Source of the DNA: JBFWYO01 sp050186335
Lineage (GTDB): Bacteria > Pseudomonadota > Alphaproteobacteria > Bin65
DNA: 26,054 bases
NCBI GenBank assembly: GCA_050186335.1
Contig: JBFWYO010000068.1
Location: forward strand, 1-26,054
Direction: 5' to 3'
Shown here: piece by piece, positions 22,905-26,054 of the stretch
How the letters are laid out: the number at the start of each line of letters is the position of its first letter
How positions within the stretch are numbered: the stretch's first letter is position 1
Program-made: the position numbers and the translations under genes
The notes under the pieces: generated by a model
The model's database searches: none
What the model was told of the DNA's origin: nothing
Seen by the model: the letters and a program-made list of their open reading frames with translations, nothing else

Positions 22905-22934
22905 AATGGAAATTGGCGCATCCTCGCTCTCTCG

Positions 22935-23053
22935 TGTCACCCCGGACCAGCCGCGCGCAGCGCGGCGCCGATCCGGGGTCCAGGATGGGAAACATCGCGC
23001 GAATCGATCCAGCCTGGACCCCGGCTCTGCGCTGTGCAGCGGCCGGGTTGACA
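22935..23053. repeat. REP/BIME-like palindromic repeat, copy 2
   Basis: Same length (119 bp) and orientation as copy 1, differing at about ten positions by eye, most in the right arm, where GCTGCGCTTCGG became GCTGTGCAGCGG. The left arm is almost identical. The short joining segments before the two copies are also alike (TTGGCGC then CTCG), so the larger unit was probably duplicated in tandem. Confidence 0.8.
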
Positions 23054-23078
23054 ATCGAAAAAGCTCGCCCGAGCCGTC

Positions 23079-25091
23079 TCACGCGTTCTCGTCCGGTTCG
23101 AATTCGATCAATTGGGCGCCCTCGGCGACCTGCTCGCCCTTGCCGAAATGTACCGCCTTGACGGTGCCGTCGGTCGGCGCTGCGATATTGTGTTCCATCT
23201 TCATGGCTTCGAGGATCAGCAGCGTCGTGCCGCGCTTCACGCGCGCGCCCTCCTTGACCATCACCTCGATGACCTTGCCGGACATCGGCGCGGTCAGATT
23301 GCCCTGCGCGGTTTCGACGTCGCCGATGCTGTGCAGCGGATCGACGAAATCGAGTTCGGTGCGCGCACCATCGACGAACACGGCGATGTGGTCGCCGTCG
23401 ATTGCGACGCGCGCGGTCAGATGGCGATCGGCGATCGTCGCATCCAGCGTGCCGTCGTCGGCCATACGGCCGGCGGCCGCCCCCGCGCCGCCGGGCAGAT
23501 CGAGCAGGAAGGCGCCGTGCGTGTAGTGCACGCGCACGGCGAGCTTGCGCTCGCCGTCCTGGAAGTTCAGCGTGTGATAGCCGGCATCGTTGCGCCGCCA
23601 GCCGACGCTGGTGTGCCACGGCGAAAACGGGTCGGACGACTGCGCCGCCGCGGCGGCCGCGTGTTGCGCCCGGCGCAGTTCGACGGCGAGCGCCGCCAGC
23701 GCCAAGGCGGTATCGGACGCCGCCGCGCGCGGCGGCACGAGCGCGTCCTTGTGGCGCGCGATGAAACCGGTATCGAACTTGCCGGCGGCGAATTCCGGGT
23801 GTTCCACCACGCGGCGCAGGAATTCCACGTTGGTCACCAGGCCGGCGATCTCGCATTCGCCGAGCGCCCCGGCCATGCGTTTCAATGCCGATGCGCGGTC
23901 CGGGCCCCAGGCAATGAGCTTGGCGATCATCGGATCGTAGAAGATGGAGACCTCGTCGCCCGCGCGCACGCCGGTATCGACGCGCACCGGCCCGGCCGGC
24001 GCGGATTCGGGAAAGCGCAGATGCGTCAGGCGGCCGGTGGCGGGCAGGAAATTGCGCGCGGGATCTTCGGCGTACAGGCGCGCCTCGACCGCATGGCCGG
24101 TCAGCACGAGTTGGTCCTGAAGCAGCGGCAGTCGTTCGCCCGAGGCCACGCGCAACTGCCATTCGACCAGATCCTGGCCCGAGATCAGTTCCGTGACCGG
24201 ATGCTCGACCTGCAGCCGCGTGTTCATTTCCATGAAATAGAACTCGCCGCTCGCCCCGGCGATGAATTCGACCGTGCCGGCGCCGACATAGCCGATGGCT
24301 TTCGCCGCGGCGACCGCCGCTTCGCCCATGGATTTACGCCGCGCCGCGGTCATGCCCGGCGCCGGCGCCTCTTCGAGGACTTTTTGGTGGCGCCGCTGCA
24401 CCGAGCAGTCGCGTTCGAACAGATACACCGCATTGCCCAGGGTGTCGGCAAACACCTGGATTTCAATGTGGCGCGGCTGGGCGACGAAATGTTCGATCAA
24501 GACCTCGTCGTCGCCGAAGGCGTTTTTCGCTTCGCGCTTGGCCGAGGCCAGCGCATCGGCGAACGCGTCGCCGCGCTCGACCAACCGCATGCCCTTGCCG
24601 CCGCCGCCGGCCGACGCCTTGATCAGGATCGGAAAGCCGATCTTTTCCGCCTCGGCCTTGAGGTGCGCGCCATCCTGGTGGTCGCCGTAATAGCCGGGAA
24701 CGATCGGCACCTTGGCCTTGGCCATGATCGCCTTGGCGCCGCTTTTCGAGCCCATCGCCTCGATCGCCTTGGCCGGCGGGCCGATGAACACGATCCCCGA
24801 CTGCTCGCACAATCTGGCGAAGCCGGCGCGTTCCGACAGAAACCCGTAGCCCGGATGGATCGCCTGCGCGCCGGATCGTTTCGCGATCTCGACGATGGTT
24901 TCACCCTTGAGATAACTCTCGGCCGCCGGCGCCGGACCGATCCGGTAGGCTTCGTCGGCCAACGCCACATGCAGCGCGTTTGCGTCCGCATCGGAATAGA
25001 CGGCGACAGTGCGCACGCCGAGCTGGCGCGCGGTGCGCACGATGCGGCAGGCGATCTCTCCGCGATTGGCGATCAGGATTTTGTCGAACAC
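23079..25091 (-). CDS. mccA: Methylcrotonyl-CoA carboxylase alpha (biotin) subunit
   Basis: Carboxylates its own biotin with ATP and bicarbonate; MccB then transfers CO2 to 3-methylcrotonyl-CoA. Domains in order: biotin carboxylase N domain (1-112, starting FDKILIANRGEIACRIV), ATP-grasp (about 115-330, with KASAGGGGKGM at 158-168 and EMNTRLQVEHP at 288-298), carboxylase C domain (to about 450), a linker/BT domain, and a biotinyl domain with Lys631 in EAMKMEH. 670 residues is normal. GTG 25091 is the start: AGGA lies nine bases upstream and family similarity begins at residue 2; the frame stays open upstream through the shadow of liuC. The same architecture occurs in propionyl- and geranyl-CoA carboxylases; the neighbours (liuC, mvaB) favour methylcrotonyl-CoA. 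Also called liuD. Confidence 0.93.
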   Translation of the reverse strand: MFDKILIANRGEIACRIVRTARQLGVRTVAVYSDADANALHVALADEAYRIGPAPAAESYLKGETIVEIAKRSGAQAIHPGYGFLSERAGFARLCEQSGIVFIGPPAKAIEAMGSKSGAKAIMAKAKVPIVPGYYGDHQDGAHLKAEAEKIGFPILIKASAGGGGKGMRLVERGDAFADALASAKREAKNAFGDDEVLIEHFVAQPRHIEIQVFADTLGNAVYLFERDCSVQRRHQKVLEEAPAPGMTAARRKSMGEAAVAAAKAIGYVGAGTVEFIAGASGEFYFMEMNTRLQVEHPVTELISGQDLVEWQLRVASGERLPLLQDQLVLTGHAVEARLYAEDPARNFLPATGRLTHLRFPESAPAGPVRVDTGVRAGDEVSIFYDPMIAKLIAWGPDRASALKRMAGALGECEIAGLVTNVEFLRRVVEHPEFAAGKFDTGFIARHKDALVPPRAAASDTALALAALAVELRRAQHAAAAAAQSSDPFSPWHTSVGWRRNDAGYHTLNFQDGERKLAVRVHYTHGAFLLDLPGGAGAAAGRMADDGTLDATIADRHLTARVAIDGDHIAVFVDGARTELDFVDPLHSIGDVETAQGNLTAPMSGKVIEVMVKEGARVKRGTTLLILEAMKMEHNIAAPTDGTVKAVHFGKGEQVAEGAQLIEFEPDENA

Positions 25092-25102
25092 GCGGCTGAT
25101 TC

Positions 25103-25891
25103 CTACTTGCTGCGCCAGGACGGCAGGCGTTTCTCCAGGAAGGCTGCGATGCCTTCCCTGCCCTCGGCACTGGCGCGCGCCTCGGCGATCTTGCGCGCGG
25201 TGTAATCCTCCAGCGCATCGGTGATCGGCTGGTCTGCCACGCGGAAGATGAGTTCCTTCGAGAGCGCCTGGGCGCCCGGCCCGCCTTCGAACAGTCGATC
25301 GATCATGGCGGCGCCGGCGGCTTCCAGTTGGCTCGGATCGACGACCTTGTGCACCAGACCCAGCCGATGCGCCTCGCCGGCGTCGAAAATTTCGGCGCTC
25401 AGGAAATACCTGCGCGACGCGCGCGCGCCGATGGCGGCGACCACATACGGGCTGATCGTGGCCGGCACCAGGCCGAGCCGAGCTTCGCTGAGCGTGAATT
25501 TCACCGACGTTGCCGCGATGACGATATCGCAGCACGCCACCATGCCGACGCCGCCGCCATAGGCCGGTCCTTGCACCAGCGCCAGCGTCGGCTTGGCCAG
25601 GAAATTCAGGGTATGCAGCATGCGCGCCAGGCTCAGCGCGTCGCGCTGGTTCTCCGCCATGCTGTAGCCGGCGGTGCGTTTCATCCAGTTGAGATCGCCG
25701 CCGGCGCAAAAGCTCTTGCCCTTGCCGGTCAGCACCACCACACGCACCCGCGCATCGTGCTCGACGCGCTTGAGCGCCTCGGTCAGATCGGCGATCAGTT
25801 CGTCGTCGATCGCGTTGTGCAGTTCCGGGCGATTCAGCGCGATGCGCGCAATACCGCGCGCATCGATTTCGGTCAGCACCATTTGGTTCAT
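25103..25891 (-). CDS. liuC: Methylglutaconyl-CoA hydratase (enoyl-CoA hydratase family)
   Basis: Hydrates 3-methylglutaconyl-CoA to HMG-CoA, the step between the MCC carboxylase and HMG-CoA lyase encoded on either side. Crotonase landmarks are LNRPELHNAIDDELI, the oxyanion-hole region GKSFCAGGDLNWMKR, and PAYGGGVGMVACCDIVIA. The first catalytic Glu of classical crotonases is absent (GGVGM), and the second is kept in LSEARLGLVPATISPYVV; I recall this single-Glu, ISPYV-type pattern from bacterial LiuC proteins. 262 residues. It starts four bases after the mccB stop and ends 11 bases before mccA, so the three are one operon. Confidence 0.9.
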   Translation of the reverse strand: MNQMVLTEIDARGIARIALNRPELHNAIDDELIADLTEALKRVEHDARVRVVVLTGKGKSFCAGGDLNWMKRTAGYSMAENQRDALSLARMLHTLNFLAKPTLALVQGPAYGGGVGMVACCDIVIAATSVKFTLSEARLGLVPATISPYVVAAIGARASRRYFLSAEIFDAGEAHRLGLVHKVVDPSQLEAAGAAMIDRLFEGGPGAQALSKELIFRVADQPITDALEDYTARKIAEARASAEGREGIAAFLEKRLPSWRSK

Positions 25892-25895
25892 CGGA

Positions 25896-26054
25896 TCACA
25901 TCCTGAACACGCCGAAGCGGGTTTCCTCGACCGGCGCGTTGTACGATGCCGACAGGCACAGGCCGAGCACCATGCGCGTCTCCGCGGGATCGACCACGCC
26001 GTCGTCCCACAGGCGCGCCGAGGCGTAATACGGATGCCCCTGGGTTTCGTATTG
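25896..26054 (-). CDS. mccB: Methylcrotonyl-CoA carboxylase beta (carboxyltransferase) subunit, C-terminal part
   Basis: Only the last 52 residues are in the window; the gene continues past its edge. HPYYASARLWDDGVVDPAET is followed by RMVLGLCLSASYNAPVEETR and a tail FGVFRM. This ending is characteristic of MccB/LiuB-type carboxyltransferases. It is the upstream gene of the liuC-mccA-mvaB set, and its last codons contain the ribosome site of liuC. Confidence 0.9.
   Translation of the reverse strand, partial: QYETQGHPYYASARLWDDGVVDPAETRMVLGLCLSASYNAPVEETRFGVFRM

Larger units (their letters stand above)
22700..23078. other. 379-bp repeat-bearing gap inside the liu operon
   Basis: No gene. It holds two 119-bp palindromic repeats (22786-22904 and 22935-23053) offset by 149 bases, and at about 22716-22762 a possible degenerate relative beginning TTGTCATCCCGAGC. 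The repeats keep frames open on both strands, which creates false ORFs with repeated peptides. Confidence 0.8.

Noticed and set aside
22786..23053. Repeat pair as a CRISPR array
   Set aside because: Units are 119 bp, palindromic and only two in number, with similar spacers and no cas genes.
22696..24162. Long minus-strand frame overlapping mccA, with repeated peptides
   Set aside because: The repeated peptides come from the two palindromic repeats, and the rest is an alternative frame of mccA.

Overview
The window looks like ordinary chromosome from a GC-rich alphaproteobacterium. The lineage call rests on gene content: a MipZ-type division ATPase, a DUF1489 protein, a DUF3309 mini-protein, a HisKA_2-type histidine kinase, a PutA without the N-terminal ribbon-helix-helix, and REP-like palindromic repeats beginning TGTCACCCCGG. 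I cannot place it more precisely. There are no rRNA, tRNA, transposase, phage or CRISPR features. All functional calls come from reading motifs, not from searches.

Layout. (1) 62-5090: a SPOR-tailed D-Ala-D-Ala carboxypeptidase (+) faces a minus-strand galU-ugd-pmm operon that makes sugar-nucleotide precursors for surface polysaccharide. (2) 5206-7556: a tight minus-strand set mipZ, a VWA-like protein and a membrane J-domain protein, with gaps of 19 and 1 bp. (3) 7652-12325: a molybdopterin oxidoreductase (-) diverges from an acyl-CoA synthetase (+), with an inverted repeat between them. The synthetase overlaps mtgA by GTGA, and mtgA's stop codon overlaps that of a convergent GlsB/YeaQ-family gene. 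(4) 12823-14064: a solitary iron-type ABC substrate-binding protein followed by a 56-codon gene with a good ribosome binding site. (5) 14121-17676: putA with a DUF1489 gene upstream. (6) 17677-20976: a less GC-rich regulatory stretch with two mini membrane proteins, a HisKA_2 histidine kinase followed by a decayed copy of its own C-terminus, hairpins, a perfect DnaA box, and a Crp/Fnr regulator. (7) 20977-26054: a DUF2189 membrane protein behind an extended -10 promoter and a 5'UTR hairpin, then the leucine/isovalerate (liu) operon on the minus strand: mccB (partial), liuC, mccA and mvaB, with two 119-bp palindromic repeats between mccA and mvaB.

How the genes work together. The liu genes would carry 3-methylcrotonyl-CoA through carboxylation, hydration and cleavage to acetyl-CoA and acetoacetate. 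GalU and Ugd make UDP-glucose then UDP-glucuronate, with Pmm/Pgm supplying sugar-1-phosphates. Envelope growth is represented by the carboxypeptidase and MtgA, and division-site placement by MipZ.

I did not find a clear new defence or mobile system. The parts most worth a second look are the mipZ-VWA-J-domain cassette, the tandem kinase-tail remnant lying in frame after the kinase stop, the structured leader of the DUF2189 gene, the candidate small genes at 13894-14064 and 19782-19952, and the paired REP elements inside the liu operon.
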